A stretch of DNA of 18,941 bases from an uncultured Oscillospiraceae bacterium (GCA_900752305.1 CAADUV010000147.1:1-18941); one strand, 5' to 3'. Numbered from the stretch's first letter, positions 1 through 8,025 are shown. Program-made: numbers and translations. The notes: a model not told the origin generated them from the letters alone.

Positions 1-1
1 A

Positions 2-1576
2 GCCATGTGTGTGTGCGCCGTCCTGCTGGCGGCGGTGGGGCTGCTCTACCTGTGCAGGTTCCTGGTGGAGCTGCTCCGGGGCAAGCTGCTGACCGTCATG
101 AGCAAGCGCATCGACCTGCCCCTCATGCTGGGCTACTACGACCATGTGGCCGACCTGCCCATGCGCTTCTTCGACACCCGAAAGACCGGGGAGATTATGA
201 GCCGGTTCAACGATGCCGCCAAGATTCGGGACGCCATCTCCGGCGTCACCCTGACCCTGATGATCGACGTGGTGCTGGTGGCTGTCTGCGGCGTGGTGCT
301 CTTCCGCGCCTCTGCGGAGCTGTTCTGCATCGCCATGTGCATCTTCACCGTCTACCTGCTGGTGTCCCTGTGCTATGTGAAGCCGCTGGACCGCTGCAAC
401 CGGGACCTGATGGAGCGCAACGCCCAGTTCAGCTCCTACCTGAAAGAGACCATCGACGGCATGGAAACGGTGAAATCCTTCCGTTCCGAATCGACGGTCA
501 AGGAGAAGACCGGACAGCTGTTCCGTGCCTTTGTCCACCGCAACGCCAAGGGGTCCATGCTCTCCCTGAGCAAAGAGGCCATCATCGACTGTGTCACCTC
601 GCTGGGGACCCTGGTCCTGCTGTGGGTAGGTGGTGTCAATGTCTATCACGGCGCCATGACCTTGGGCACCCTCATCACCTTCAACACCCTGCTGGGCTAC
701 TTCCTCACACCGGTGCAGAACCTGGTGGAGATCCAAAGCTCCCTCCAGACCGCCCTGGTGGCGGCCGACCGGCTCAACGATGTGCTGGACCTGCGGGCAG
801 AGGCGCGCAACCCGGAGGGAGCCTGTCCGGTCACCCTGGGCGACATCACCTTCGACCATGTGTCCTTCCGCTACGGCACCCGTCAGCTGGTGCTGAAGGA
901 CCTGGACTTCTCGGTCCCGCGGGGGCAGACAGCGGCGCTGGTGGGGGAATCTGGCTGCGGTAAGTCCACCATCACGAAACTGCTCCTGGGACTGTATCGA
1001 GCAGAGTCTGGTACGATCCGTGTGGGCGGCCAGCCTGTGGAGGCGCTGTCGCTGGACTACCTGCGCAGTCAGACTGCCTATGTGCCCCAGACCACCTTCC
1101 TCTTCTCGGACACCATCCGGAATAACCTGCTGCTGGGTCTGACGGAAGCGCAGATGCCTTCCCAGGAGGAGCTGGAACGGGTGCTGGATGCCTGCTGCTG
1201 CGGCTTCGTGAAGGAGCTTCCCATGGGCATGGACACCATGCTGGAAGAGAACGGGACCAACCTCTCCGGCGGTCAGCGTCAGCGGCTGGCCATCGCCAGA
1301 GCGCTCATCCGGAAGCCGCAGATCCTGATCCTGGATGAAGCGACCAGCAGTCTGGACACCATCACCGAGCGCAGCATCCAGGCAGCGCTGGAACAGCTCT
1401 GCCCCGGCATGACCGTCCTCATGGTGGCCCACCGGCTCAGTACCGTCCATCACTGCGACCAGATCTTCGTGGTAGATCACGGCCACATCATCGAACGAGG
1501 GACCCATCAGACCCTGCTCCAAAAGGGACAGCGCTACGCCAGCCTGTGGGAGAAGCAGAATGGGAGCGCTGCCTGA
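2..1576 (+). CDS. Bacteriocin-type ABC exporter (permease + ATPase), 5' partial
   Basis: Open reading frame that runs in from the left edge, so the true start is outside the window. It encodes the later transmembrane helices and the complete nucleotide-binding domain of a fused ABC exporter. The segment MRFFDTRKTGEIMSRFNDA (about 160-220 bp) is a coupling-helix region typical of peptidase-containing ABC transporters (PCAT, CvaB/LagD-like), which cut double-glycine leaders and export the peptide. ATPase motifs are intact: Walker A GESGCGKST near 945-971, signature LSGGQRQR near 1263-1286, Walker B ILILDEATSSLD near 1324-1359, and H-loop VAHRLST near 1426-1446. The N-terminal C39 peptidase domain, if present, would lie off the window, so peptidase activity is inferred from family resemblance only. 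The next gene starts 26 bp downstream on the same strand, probably in one operon. No leader-peptide substrate was seen here. Confidence 0.9.
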   Translation, partial: AMCVCAVLLAAVGLLYLCRFLVELLRGKLLTVMSKRIDLPLMLGYYDHVADLPMRFFDTRKTGEIMSRFNDAAKIRDAISGVTLTLMIDVVLVAVCGVVLFRASAELFCIAMCIFTVYLLVSLCYVKPLDRCNRDLMERNAQFSSYLKETIDGMETVKSFRSESTVKEKTGQLFRAFVHRNAKGSMLSLSKEAIIDCVTSLGTLVLLWVGGVNVYHGAMTLGTLITFNTLLGYFLTPVQNLVEIQSSLQTALVAADRLNDVLDLRAEARNPEGACPVTLGDITFDHVSFRYGTRQLVLKDLDFSVPRGQTAALVGESGCGKSTITKLLLGLYRAESGTIRVGGQPVEALSLDYLRSQTAYVPQTTFLFSDTIRNNLLLGLTEAQMPSQEELERVLDACCCGFVKELPMGMDTMLEENGTNLSGGQRQRLAIARALIRKPQILILDEATSSLDTITERSIQAALEQLCPGMTVLMVAHRLSTVHHCDQIFVVDHGHIIERGTHQTLLQKGQRYASLWEKQNGSAA

Positions 1577-1602
1577 AGGACGCAACGAAAGGAGAAACGC
1601 CT

Positions 1603-1974
1603 ATGCTGATCAACCTGACCAATCACCCTGTCACCTTCTGGCCCCGTGTACAGCGAGAGGAAGCGGAGCGGCGCTGGGGGAGCGTCACGGACCTGCCCTT
1701 CCCGGCAGTGGACCCCAACAGCTCCACCTGTGAGGTGACCGCCCAGGCGAGAGAACTCGTACGGCAGGCGGCGGCGCTGCATCCGGACGCAGTCCTCTGC
1801 CAGGGAGAGATGACCATGACCATGGCGCTGGTGCTCTACTTCCAGATGGAGGGCATCCCCACCTATGCCGCCTGCAGTCAGCGGGAGGCGACAGTGCGAA
1901 AAGACGAGAACGGCGACATTCGGAAAAACAGCTGCTTCCGCTTCGTGCGCTTCCGGGCGTATCCCAAGTTCTGA
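1603..1974 (+). CDS. Small Rossmann-like protein, possibly Csx15-like/CRISPR-accessory
   Basis: 123-residue protein. The ATG at 1603 is chosen because AAAGGAG lies 8 bp upstream; the longer reading from 1546 would overlap the transporter. It opens with a beta-strand pattern MLINLTNHP, then a Trp- and charge-rich helix, DLPFPAVDP, a central GEMTMTMALV helix and a C-terminal FRFVRFRAY strand. I recall a family of about 125 residues with the same layout (LTNHP...DLPFP.vDP...MGEMTfTfALV...GI...FkFVrFR.Y), generally uncharacterised. The opening also loosely resembles Csx15, a small CRISPR-linked protein proposed to be a ring nuclease. That would suit the CARF-HEPN gene that faces it across a shared terminator, but this link is inference. 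No catalytic residues can be assigned. It lies 26 bp after the ABC exporter and is probably co-transcribed with it. Confidence 0.75.
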   Translation: MLINLTNHPVTFWPRVQREEAERRWGSVTDLPFPAVDPNSSTCEVTAQARELVRQAAALHPDAVLCQGEMTMTMALVLYFQMEGIPTYAACSQREATVRKDENGDIRKNSCFRFVRFRAYPKF

Positions 1975-1982
1975 GGATGGCA

Positions 1983-2017
1983 ACAGCCCTCCGTCGATGA
2001 GACGGAGGGCTGTTTTT
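1983..2017 (+). terminator. Intrinsic terminator of the exporter operon
   Basis: Perfect 13-bp stem (ACAGCCCTCCGTC, 1983-1995, with its complement at 2001-2013) around a GATGA loop, followed by five T residues. It begins 9 bp after the stop codon of the small gene. It lies between two convergent genes, so the stem may also help end the minus-strand CARF-HEPN transcript, although there is no T-run on that side. Confidence 0.92.
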
Positions 2018-2028
2018 GTGCGGTGATG

Positions 2029-3384
2029 TCAGGTCAAACGGTGAACTGCGGTGGTGAGAACCCTACGGATGTCCCCAAGGGAGATCTGATCCACGGGCGG
2101 GTATCCGTACCCGTTCAGATAATCTTCTTGCGACTTTCGATTTTCCGCATTCTGGTCATTGGCGTGGTTGATCATGTTGCGGACCATTTTCAGATAGATG
2201 TAATCCCGCAAAATCTCCTGCATTTCATATTCAGACCGGTTCAGCCCATAAGGCGTCCCGTTCAACGCCTCGCTCAGACACTCGATGGTTTTGGCGTAGG
2301 CACAGGGCGCATATCGAGACGGCCGGCAGGATTGGCCGCGGTACAGCAGGTCCTTATCGAACTGAATGGTCATCTTATCCTGATGGCTTTTGCGTGCTTC
2401 GGCGTCAATGGTGGTATTCACGCTGTCCTCCAGCGCACCGACCGTCAGAAATTGTTCCTCTGCCAGATAAGCCGGCACGCGCTCGGTGTACAACGTCAGC
2501 GCCTGCTGTATCATATCGCTGTCCAAGCACCAGGCAATCAGCTCGGGAAGGGTGATCTGATTCTCCTTCCCCTTGCAGTATTTGCTGCGGAAGGTGGGGA
2601 GCAGCTGCTCCAACAGCGGATTGCCGCAGTGCTTTGCCTGCTTCAGGGCCTTGTTGAAGGCTTTCAGGTCATTTTTGATGGATTTGCTGCGGCAGAGGGT
2701 GATGTCATTGATCAGCGTCTCCATAGCGGACAGGAGTTTTTCTACCGATTCATCCTGCGCCGGGGAACCAAAGTAATCCCGCAGCTTGCGCACACTGCCG
2801 AAGGAGGTGAAATCCTGCACCCCTTCCACCAGGTCAAAGAGGCGAATGAGATGGGACATGTCCTCCACCTGTTTTGTCTGGAAGTTGCTGTACACTGCGC
2901 CGCGGATGGTTACGCCGGTGTAGTTGAGCACACGGCTGAGCAGGAACAGGTTCAGGTTGTCGTTGCGCATACCGCCGGTCAAGTCCAGATAGATGACGTC
3001 GTCAGGGGCGATATGCTCCATCAGCCTGGGCAATATATCCCGCTCCAGGGATTCCTCTGCCTGGTAGGGGATGGGGGAACACTGGATGGACAGCGCGTTT
3101 TTCTGCCCAAACCGGCCGATGTCTTCGGAGAAATGCGCCCAGGCGCTCTGGACAATGGAACCGCCGTCTTTGGTTTTCCGCGTGATTTCTTTTGTGCTCT
3201 CTGCGGAACAGAGGCAGATGACCTCGGAAATGCCAGGATGCTTGCGCAGCAGCCACTTCACGGGAGCTTCGTTGGTCTGCGTTCCGGTCACAGTCCCGGT
3301 CTCACGGTCTCCCTTATATGTGTAGGACGCAGGCGCTGCAGTGGCATTCAGGATGCTTAAAAACAGGATGATTTTCTCCGCCAT
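2029..3384 (-). CDS. CARF-HEPN ribonuclease-like protein (Csm6/Csx1/TM1812 type)
   Basis: 451 residues from the ATG at 3384, which has AAAGGAG 5 bp upstream; a longer reading from 3420 would begin almost at the predicted transcription start. The N-terminal half is CARF-like: a hydrophobic first strand (KIILFLSIL) and DLTGGMR at residues 134-140, the family's Dx(T)GG/H ligand loop, followed by the YSNF...VEDM...LIRLFDLV pattern of TM1812-type proteins. The C-terminal half is alpha-helical and carries RNMINH, residues 402-407, which fits the HEPN RNase active-site rule R-x4-6-H. Known relatives are switched on by cyclic oligoadenylate from Cas10 of type III CRISPR systems and degrade RNA. No Cas10 or CRISPR array is in the window, so it is either an orphan or answers to a signal made elsewhere. 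It has its own consensus promoter. Confidence 0.85.
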   Translation of the reverse strand: MAEKIILFLSILNATAAPASYTYKGDRETGTVTGTQTNEAPVKWLLRKHPGISEVICLCSAESTKEITRKTKDGGSIVQSAWAHFSEDIGRFGQKNALSIQCSPIPYQAEESLERDILPRLMEHIAPDDVIYLDLTGGMRNDNLNLFLLSRVLNYTGVTIRGAVYSNFQTKQVEDMSHLIRLFDLVEGVQDFTSFGSVRKLRDYFGSPAQDESVEKLLSAMETLINDITLCRSKSIKNDLKAFNKALKQAKHCGNPLLEQLLPTFRSKYCKGKENQITLPELIAWCLDSDMIQQALTLYTERVPAYLAEEQFLTVGALEDSVNTTIDAEARKSHQDKMTIQFDKDLLYRGQSCRPSRYAPCAYAKTIECLSEALNGTPYGLNRSEYEMQEILRDYIYLKMVRNMINHANDQNAENRKSQEDYLNGYGYPPVDQISLGDIRRVLTTAVHRLT

Positions 3385-3434
3385 GGACGCTCCTTTCTCT
3401 GTATCTGGCGTATGGACCACAATAAGCTGCCTTT

Positions 3435-3463
3435 ATTGTAAGAGAAATCCAGGGGTTTGTCAA
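3435..3463 (-). promoter_or_regulatory. Sigma-A promoter of the CARF-HEPN gene
   Basis: Reading the minus strand: TTGACA (3463-3458), a 17-bp spacer, and TACAAT (3440-3435). The -35 is perfect, the -10 is one base from consensus and the spacing is ideal. The predicted start near 3428 gives a leader of about 44 nt before the ATG at 3384. Confidence 0.85.
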
Positions 3464-3488
3464 GAAATGACATGAAATGGGCTTGAAA

Positions 3489-3536
3489 GCGCAATCGCAC
3501 CTCTATCTCAAATGGGAGAGAGAGGCGCGATTGCGC
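3489..3536 (-). terminator. Hairpin terminator at the end of the T7SS operon
   Basis: Two 16-base arms (3489-3504 and 3521-3536, beginning GCGCAATCGC) pair with a single mismatch around a 16-base loop. It starts 4 bp after the kinase stop codon. On the minus strand it is followed only by TTT, so termination may be partial or factor-assisted. It separates the long operon from the CARF-HEPN promoter just downstream. Confidence 0.7.
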
Positions 3537-3540
3537 TGCG

Positions 3541-5457
3541 TTATCTGGTAGTCAAAGTCGTTCGCCTGCGCAGGAGTGCTGCGATATGCTCTGCAGCGAT
3601 ACGCATGGCGTTTAGGCACTCCTCCAGATTTTGCTCCTCTATGGAGGAAAGGGTGTCTAAAAGGTATTCGATCTGTTTGGCGATGTTGTTTTCACAGCAG
3701 GTTGTGGCTTCATTTCCGCAGCCAAAATCCTGCTCTATGGATAGTTTTTCTTCCAGTGTCCGAACCAGATAGAGCAGCGCGTCCAGCTGCTTGTTTTGAT
3801 AGCGAGATTTCAGCTGCTTTAATCCGTCCTGAACGTCCAGCATAGCGAGATACGCCTCTTTGCCGCGGAAGACAGCGTTGGGGGCGTTCGCCTCTGGCTT
3901 GGCGTGGAGTTGTTTTCCCACAAAGAACAGGGATGTGATGAACCCGGCGAGCCAGACCCACCAGAAGATTCGGATGCCGACGATGACATTCCAGCGGGAA
4001 AAGGCGGTGTTGGGATCGCGGAGGGTATCAATGATGTTCTGCGGATCGGAAAAAAGCCAGTCGATAAAGCCGACAACCTTTCCATAGAGGGCAGGGACCA
4101 CGATGAAATATGCGATCACCCCGACCAGCAGGAAGAGGATGGGGAGGACAAAGATCAGCTTTTTCTGGATATGCTGGTCCAGGATCGGTACGTCTTCCGG
4201 CTCATCTATAGGCGGGGGCGTTCGTTTGGCAGTTCCCTTTGCTGGATGAGGCGATGGGGGGGAGTCGTTCTCTGGGTCGTCGTGCGGTTGCACAGGCTTT
4301 GGGGTGGGGTTTGGTGTTGGAATGTCGGGAGGCCGAACCGGTGGGATAGGGTCCTCAAAGAGATGTTTGTGGATGGTCTTACTCCCTTTATCATCGGAAA
4401 AAGTCTGTGAGGGGAGGGTTTCGGTCTCTCCGATGGTCAGACTGTCTTTTTTGTGCGGGTCTGGCTGCGGGACAGACTCTGGCTTAGGGGTGATCCGCTG
4501 GCTGAGTATGTCCTCGGATGTGCTGAGCACTGCCGTGGTCAAAGCGTCTATAAAGCTGTCAGCATCTTGGAAACGCTGGGAAGAGCTGGAGAGCGCTTTG
4601 AGGATCACAGCACCGATGGCATCCCCACCCAAAGCGGGAGGCGGCGGGATCTCCCCCTTCATACGCTGATGAAAGGCAGTGTCTTTGTCAGAGTCGTCAT
4701 ATTGCTCTGGGAACGGTGGCAGGAATGGATTGCGGGTGTGATTGAGCAGGCGATAGAGGACGATCCCAAGGGAATAGAGGTCAACATTTTTGGTGTAGCC
4801 CTCTTTTCTCAGATAAACCTCTGGAGCTAGGAAATCGGGTGTTCCCTTTAAGGATTCCGCCCTGGCACTGTCATTGAGCACCCTGGAAACGCCGAAGTCA
4901 CCGATTTTATATGTTTTTGTGTGATCGGTGGGGGATACGGCGACAAAAATGTTCTCCTCCTTGATGTCACGGTGGATGATGTTCCTGGCGTGACAGAAGC
5001 GCAGCCCCTCCAGCACATTTAATCCCAACTGGACCACATCGCGGACCAGAAAATCGTGATCCTGGACATATTCGTCCAGCGGCGTCAGGTATTCCATCAG
5101 GATGAAGATATCATATCGTTTCGGGGAGGCTGTCTCATGGATGTCGTTATCATAGTAACGGAGAATATGCGGCCCGCCCTGATCGGAAAGCGCTCTGAGA
5201 TTTTTGATCTCGGAGACGATGTTGTTCAGCATCTGCGTAAAATAGTTGTCCGCTTTGGAGCTGTCACCGCCCATAGAAGCCCATACAGCGCGATATTGCT
5301 TCTCGGTTGGAATGGCGATGTGCTTTAATGCACGCGTCTGGGAGCCGGAGGCATTGCGTTTGACAACGCGATAAACTGTGCTGGAAGCACCAGAGCCGAG
5401 CTCTTCTTCAATCGTGTAGCCTAGGATGACTTTTCCTATCAAATTACTTTGCGCCAT
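3541..5457 (-). CDS. Transmembrane Ser/Thr protein kinase of the T7SS locus
   Basis: 638 residues. The ATG follows GGAGGTGAATCT, a strong ribosome site embedded in the end of the phosphatase gene 4 bp upstream, so the two are translated from one message. It is an active-type Hanks kinase: Gly-rich loop GSGASSTVY (21-29), ATP lysine K45 (RALK), helix-C glutamate E83, HRDIKEEN (162-169), DFG (187-189) and APE (211-213) are all present. A Pro/charged linker (about 325-425) leads to transmembrane helices near 434-457 and 490-514 and a cytoplasmic tail, so the kinase domain is expected in the cytoplasm. Classical Firmicutes T7SS has the membrane pseudokinase EssB/YukC; here a complete kinase occupies the locus. 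Likely substrates are T7SS parts, with the FHA domain of EssC as a possible phosphothreonine reader (inference). It is the last gene of the operon. Confidence 0.93.
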   Translation of the reverse strand: MAQSNLIGKVILGYTIEEELGSGASSTVYRVVKRNASGSQTRALKHIAIPTEKQYRAVWASMGGDSSKADNYFTQMLNNIVSEIKNLRALSDQGGPHILRYYDNDIHETASPKRYDIFILMEYLTPLDEYVQDHDFLVRDVVQLGLNVLEGLRFCHARNIIHRDIKEENIFVAVSPTDHTKTYKIGDFGVSRVLNDSARAESLKGTPDFLAPEVYLRKEGYTKNVDLYSLGIVLYRLLNHTRNPFLPPFPEQYDDSDKDTAFHQRMKGEIPPPPALGGDAIGAVILKALSSSSQRFQDADSFIDALTTAVLSTSEDILSQRITPKPESVPQPDPHKKDSLTIGETETLPSQTFSDDKGSKTIHKHLFEDPIPPVRPPDIPTPNPTPKPVQPHDDPENDSPPSPHPAKGTAKRTPPPIDEPEDVPILDQHIQKKLIFVLPILFLLVGVIAYFIVVPALYGKVVGFIDWLFSDPQNIIDTLRDPNTAFSRWNVIVGIRIFWWVWLAGFITSLFFVGKQLHAKPEANAPNAVFRGKEAYLAMLDVQDGLKQLKSRYQNKQLDALLYLVRTLEEKLSIEQDFGCGNEATTCCENNIAKQIEYLLDTLSSIEEQNLEECLNAMRIAAEHIAALLRRRTTLTTR

Positions 5458-5461
5458 AGAT

Positions 5462-6298
5462 TCACCTCCCTATGGGGATTAACAGTATGGTTACGTTGTC
5501 GCTGCCGTGTGCCGAAGCATATTCCATGCATTGCTTGCCTGCTTGTACCAGATCTTCTGTCTGGGCGAGGATCTCGGTCATCTTTATCTCGGATAGAACA
5601 TCTGAGATCCCATCGCTGCATAGGAGCAGGATCCCCTCCGGCAAAGTCGGATAAAACACCTCTGCCTGCAAGACATACCCTGGGGCGTCATAGCCGATGT
5701 AACGGTTGAGGTTCTTTCTTGCAGGAAAATCAACCAGTTCTTTGCGCGATAACAACCCAAGATCCAGCATACGCTGTCCCTCTGTGTGATCGCGTGTGAT
5801 CTGCGTCAGAGTGTGCCCTTGGAAATGGTAGGCGCGGCTGTCTCCGATGTTTAAGACGGCGTACTCCGAGCCGCAGATCGCAAGTAAGACTAAGGTCGCG
5901 CCCATGCCTTTGCAGTCAGGAAGATGATGGCTGAGGGTGCAGATGGTATGGTTCAGCTCCGCGATCTCAAACTGCAAACGAGCGACCACTTCGTGGATCG
6001 AAACGCATTGTTTTAGCTCCTTCTCGCTCTTTGCGAGCTGATCCATACAAAGACGGCTGGCGACCTCTCCAGCGTTGTGCCCACCCATGCCATCGCTGAT
6101 GGCGAAGAGCTGTATCCGTCCAGTGGGGATTCCTTGGAGCAGGCGGGGGCGGCGGTCCGCCATTCGCGTTTGCAGCGCAGGGGTCAGGTAGTGCCCTTGA
6201 AACAGGAAATTGTCCTCGTGGTTTGTGCGCTGTCCAATCTGCCTTAGACAAACAGCCGGAGAGGCCTTATGATCCATAGCGCTCATCATGCTGGACAT
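5462..6298 (-). CDS. PP2C-type Ser/Thr protein phosphatase
   Basis: 278 residues in the longest reading. PP2C metal-binding motifs are in order: RTNHEDN, DGMGGHNAGEVAS, MGATLVL, IGDSRAY, LLCSDGISD and SDNVTILLI. The fold is the cytoplasmic Mg/Mn-dependent phosphatase usually paired with Hanks kinases, and the kinase starts 4 bp downstream. The start is uncertain: in-frame ATGs lie at 6298, 6289 and 6286 and none has a clear Shine-Dalgarno sequence. The ATG at 6289 overlaps the stop codon of an upstream 30-codon ORF (ATGA), which suggests translational coupling. Role (inference): reverses phosphorylation set by the neighbouring kinase on T7SS components. Confidence 0.92.
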   Translation of the reverse strand: MSSMMSAMDHKASPAVCLRQIGQRTNHEDNFLFQGHYLTPALQTRMADRRPRLLQGIPTGRIQLFAISDGMGGHNAGEVASRLCMDQLAKSEKELKQCVSIHEVVARLQFEIAELNHTICTLSHHLPDCKGMGATLVLLAICGSEYAVLNIGDSRAYHFQGHTLTQITRDHTEGQRMLDLGLLSRKELVDFPARKNLNRYIGYDAPGYVLQAEVFYPTLPEGILLLCSDGISDVLSEIKMTEILAQTEDLVQAGKQCMEYASAHGSDNVTILLIPIGR

Positions 6299-6378
6299 GC
6301 GACTAATTGCGCGGACATGTGTTCACACGGTTCTCCCAGCTCCGTCAGAACAGCGAATGGAACGTAGGTTCTAGGCAT
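6286..6378 (-). pseudogene. 30-codon mini-ORF, relic copy of the C39 protein N-terminus
   Basis: A short ORF with a clear ribosome site (AAAGGAGG, about 10 bp before the ATG at 6378). Its product begins MPRTYVPFAVLTELGEPC and matches the start of the C39 peptidase gene at 7996 (MPRIYVQFPELTRLGEQC) at 15 of the first 25 residues; the upstream ribosome-site region is alike too. Homology then stops and the ORF ends in TGA, overlapping an ATG of the PP2C gene. Most simply it is the remnant of a duplicated effector gene lost by deletion. It may now serve as a translated leader that couples ribosomes to the phosphatase, which lacks its own Shine-Dalgarno sequence. A functional 30-residue peptide cannot be excluded. 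Confidence 0.65.
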
Positions 6379-6401
6379 AGATCATACCCTCCTTTCAACG
6401 T

Positions 6402-6767
6402 TCATGTTTCAGGAGGCATAGGCAAAATGGGCCCTTCCTTTGTGATGCTTACAATCGAAAGGGAATACTGCCCGTTATCCATCCGCACCTTGTCTGTATA
6501 AGAGATGCCGATGTGGGTTCCAATCTCCACAGGAAAGCGGTCATCCCAATTGGAAATTGCATAAAGTTCCTTTTTATCGTTTGTCACAGTGAGTTTTGTA
6601 GGGGATATATCGGTCACGGTCACAATTTCATGTTTCACTTCTCTGCCTCCTTCTGCTGCGTTGATAAGGTAGGAACCTTCGTCAGAAAGAATGTGGTGCT
6701 GCCATGGAGCGGCGTAAAGACACCCTGCGATGGCAAGCAATAAAAGAACATAACGTAGTTTCTTCAT
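6402..6767 (-). CDS. Small predicted lipoprotein
   Basis: 121 residues. The N-terminus MKK plus a hydrophobic stretch ends in IAGC (residues 13-16), which fits a lipobox with Cys16 as the lipidated residue; an uncleaved signal anchor is the alternative. The remainder (about 100 residues) is beta-rich and soluble with no motif I recognise, so it should face outward on the membrane. It starts 14 bp after the C39 peptidase gene with only a weak ribosome site. Its place directly behind a likely secreted peptidase would suit an immunity protein or a tether, but that is inferred from position alone. Confidence 0.75.
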   Translation of the reverse strand: MKKLRYVLLLLAIAGCLYAAPWQHHILSDEGSYLINAAEGGREVKHEIVTVTDISPTKLTVTNDKKELYAISNWDDRFPVEIGTHIGISYTDKVRMDNGQYSLSIVSITKEGPILPMPPET

Positions 6768-6781
6768 AAGCAGATCACGCC

Positions 6782-7996
6782 TTACTTGTAGTACACATTC
6801 ATGGATAGATAACTGCTTATGGGAGCGCTGCGCTCTCCTGTATTAGGATCTGTATAAAGATGGGAAGGATCGACATAATACTTTTCACCCCACGAGGAGA
6901 TGATATACCGTCCATCCTCTGTGACACCAGTGATGATGACCGCATGGCCACCGTTCAGGGTCGTCTGGACGGTGCCGGATTCATCACAGAGCTGAGCCCC
7001 TTTTGTCAGACCTAGTTTTACGACAGTGCCGGATTCCAACGAGTTCCTGACAGAATCAATGCTCATTGTAGAGGAGGTCTCACAGGTAACGTCTGCGTCA
7101 ATGCCCTTTTGATGCAGATAGGCCTTGAGTCTGTTTTCCTGTGAGTAGGTAGTAGTCCCTTGACTCTGATAGCTGGCAACTTCACCATCATAGCGATTTA
7201 AGATAGCGTTTGATACCTCAGCAGGGATCTCATCTGAGCTAGGGACATATTTCACACCGTAGATCCGTTCAAATTCTTCAGGCTTATCCTCATAGTCCAG
7301 CAGAATGTCATTGATTAGCGCAGCTTTTCCGGCGTCTTCGATCAGGAAATATTTGTCATCTGTTTTACAGTAGAGGTCGATCAACATTTTGTTAAAGTTG
7401 TAGTTCCCGTCTTTGTCCCGCATGGGGAACCCGTAGAGTTGCTCAAATTCCGCTTCCGTCCCCGGAAATTCCCAAAACATGGTGTTGACCAAAGCCACAT
7501 AGCCGCAGCCCTCGTTGTTGATCTGGTCGATCAGGTCGTGGATCTGTTGCTCGCTGTAATGCTCGAATCCCGGCTGCTGACGGATGAAGTCATAAATTTC
7601 CTTATCCTCTCCAAAGACCCACCAAAAGAATTTGACCCCGTTTCTGGAATGGGACATATCCCCTTGATCGCCGCCATACCCGTTGGTCCCGTCGAAGATA
7701 GGCGTCCGCTCCATGCGGATTTCAAAATCGACCTGGACATCATGCAGATCTCGGTACATTTGGAGGGCGTCTGCGAGAAATGCTTGATAACGTGCTAAGG
7801 CTTGGGTGTACCGATTCAGTTTTCTAGAAATCTGTTTGGCGCTGCTGTAGATATTCTCCTGGAATTTCACATCCCAGTCCAGCCGCTGTACCGTATGTTG
7901 GACATCCGATTGGAGCGTGTCCAGCTGTTTGGAGATGGTCGTACACTGCTCGCCCAATCGTGTCAGTTCGGGGAACTGAACATAAATCCTAGGCAT
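6782..7996 (-). CDS. Probable T7SS effector: helical N-terminus + C39/papain-like cysteine peptidase
   Basis: 404 residues; the ATG is preceded by AGGAGG. Residues 1-100 are a helical, coiled-coil-like region resembling WXG100/LXG-type secretion domains (heptad-like runs and an LDWDVKF segment where a WXG turn would be), following three WXG100 genes. Residues about 145-404 look like a C39/papain-like peptidase: Q158 lies six residues before C164 (NNEGCGYVALVN), as the oxyanion Gln does in papain, followed by H351 (LNGGHAVIITGV) and an Asp/Asn region at SSWGEKYYVDP (368-377). There is no signal peptide, consistent with export by T7SS. It could be an antibacterial or host-directed protease, or a processing enzyme. 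The following lipoprotein may be its partner. A 78-bp gap holding a stem-loop separates it from the WXG100 gene upstream. Confidence 0.85.
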   Translation of the reverse strand: MPRIYVQFPELTRLGEQCTTISKQLDTLQSDVQHTVQRLDWDVKFQENIYSSAKQISRKLNRYTQALARYQAFLADALQMYRDLHDVQVDFEIRMERTPIFDGTNGYGGDQGDMSHSRNGVKFFWWVFGEDKEIYDFIRQQPGFEHYSEQQIHDLIDQINNEGCGYVALVNTMFWEFPGTEAEFEQLYGFPMRDKDGNYNFNKMLIDLYCKTDDKYFLIEDAGKAALINDILLDYEDKPEEFERIYGVKYVPSSDEIPAEVSNAILNRYDGEVASYQSQGTTTYSQENRLKAYLHQKGIDADVTCETSSTMSIDSVRNSLESGTVVKLGLTKGAQLCDESGTVQTTLNGGHAVIITGVTEDGRYIISSWGEKYYVDPSHLYTDPNTGERSAPISSYLSMNVYYK

Positions 7997-8025
7997 AACC
8001 TATGTCCTCCTGTTCAAACGTCTGC

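Noticed and set aside
2023..3360. A 445-codon open frame on the plus strand opposite the CARF-HEPN gene
   Set aside because: It is a shadow of the real minus-strand gene, which has family motifs, a ribosome site and a consensus promoter; the plus-strand translation has no recognisable domain.
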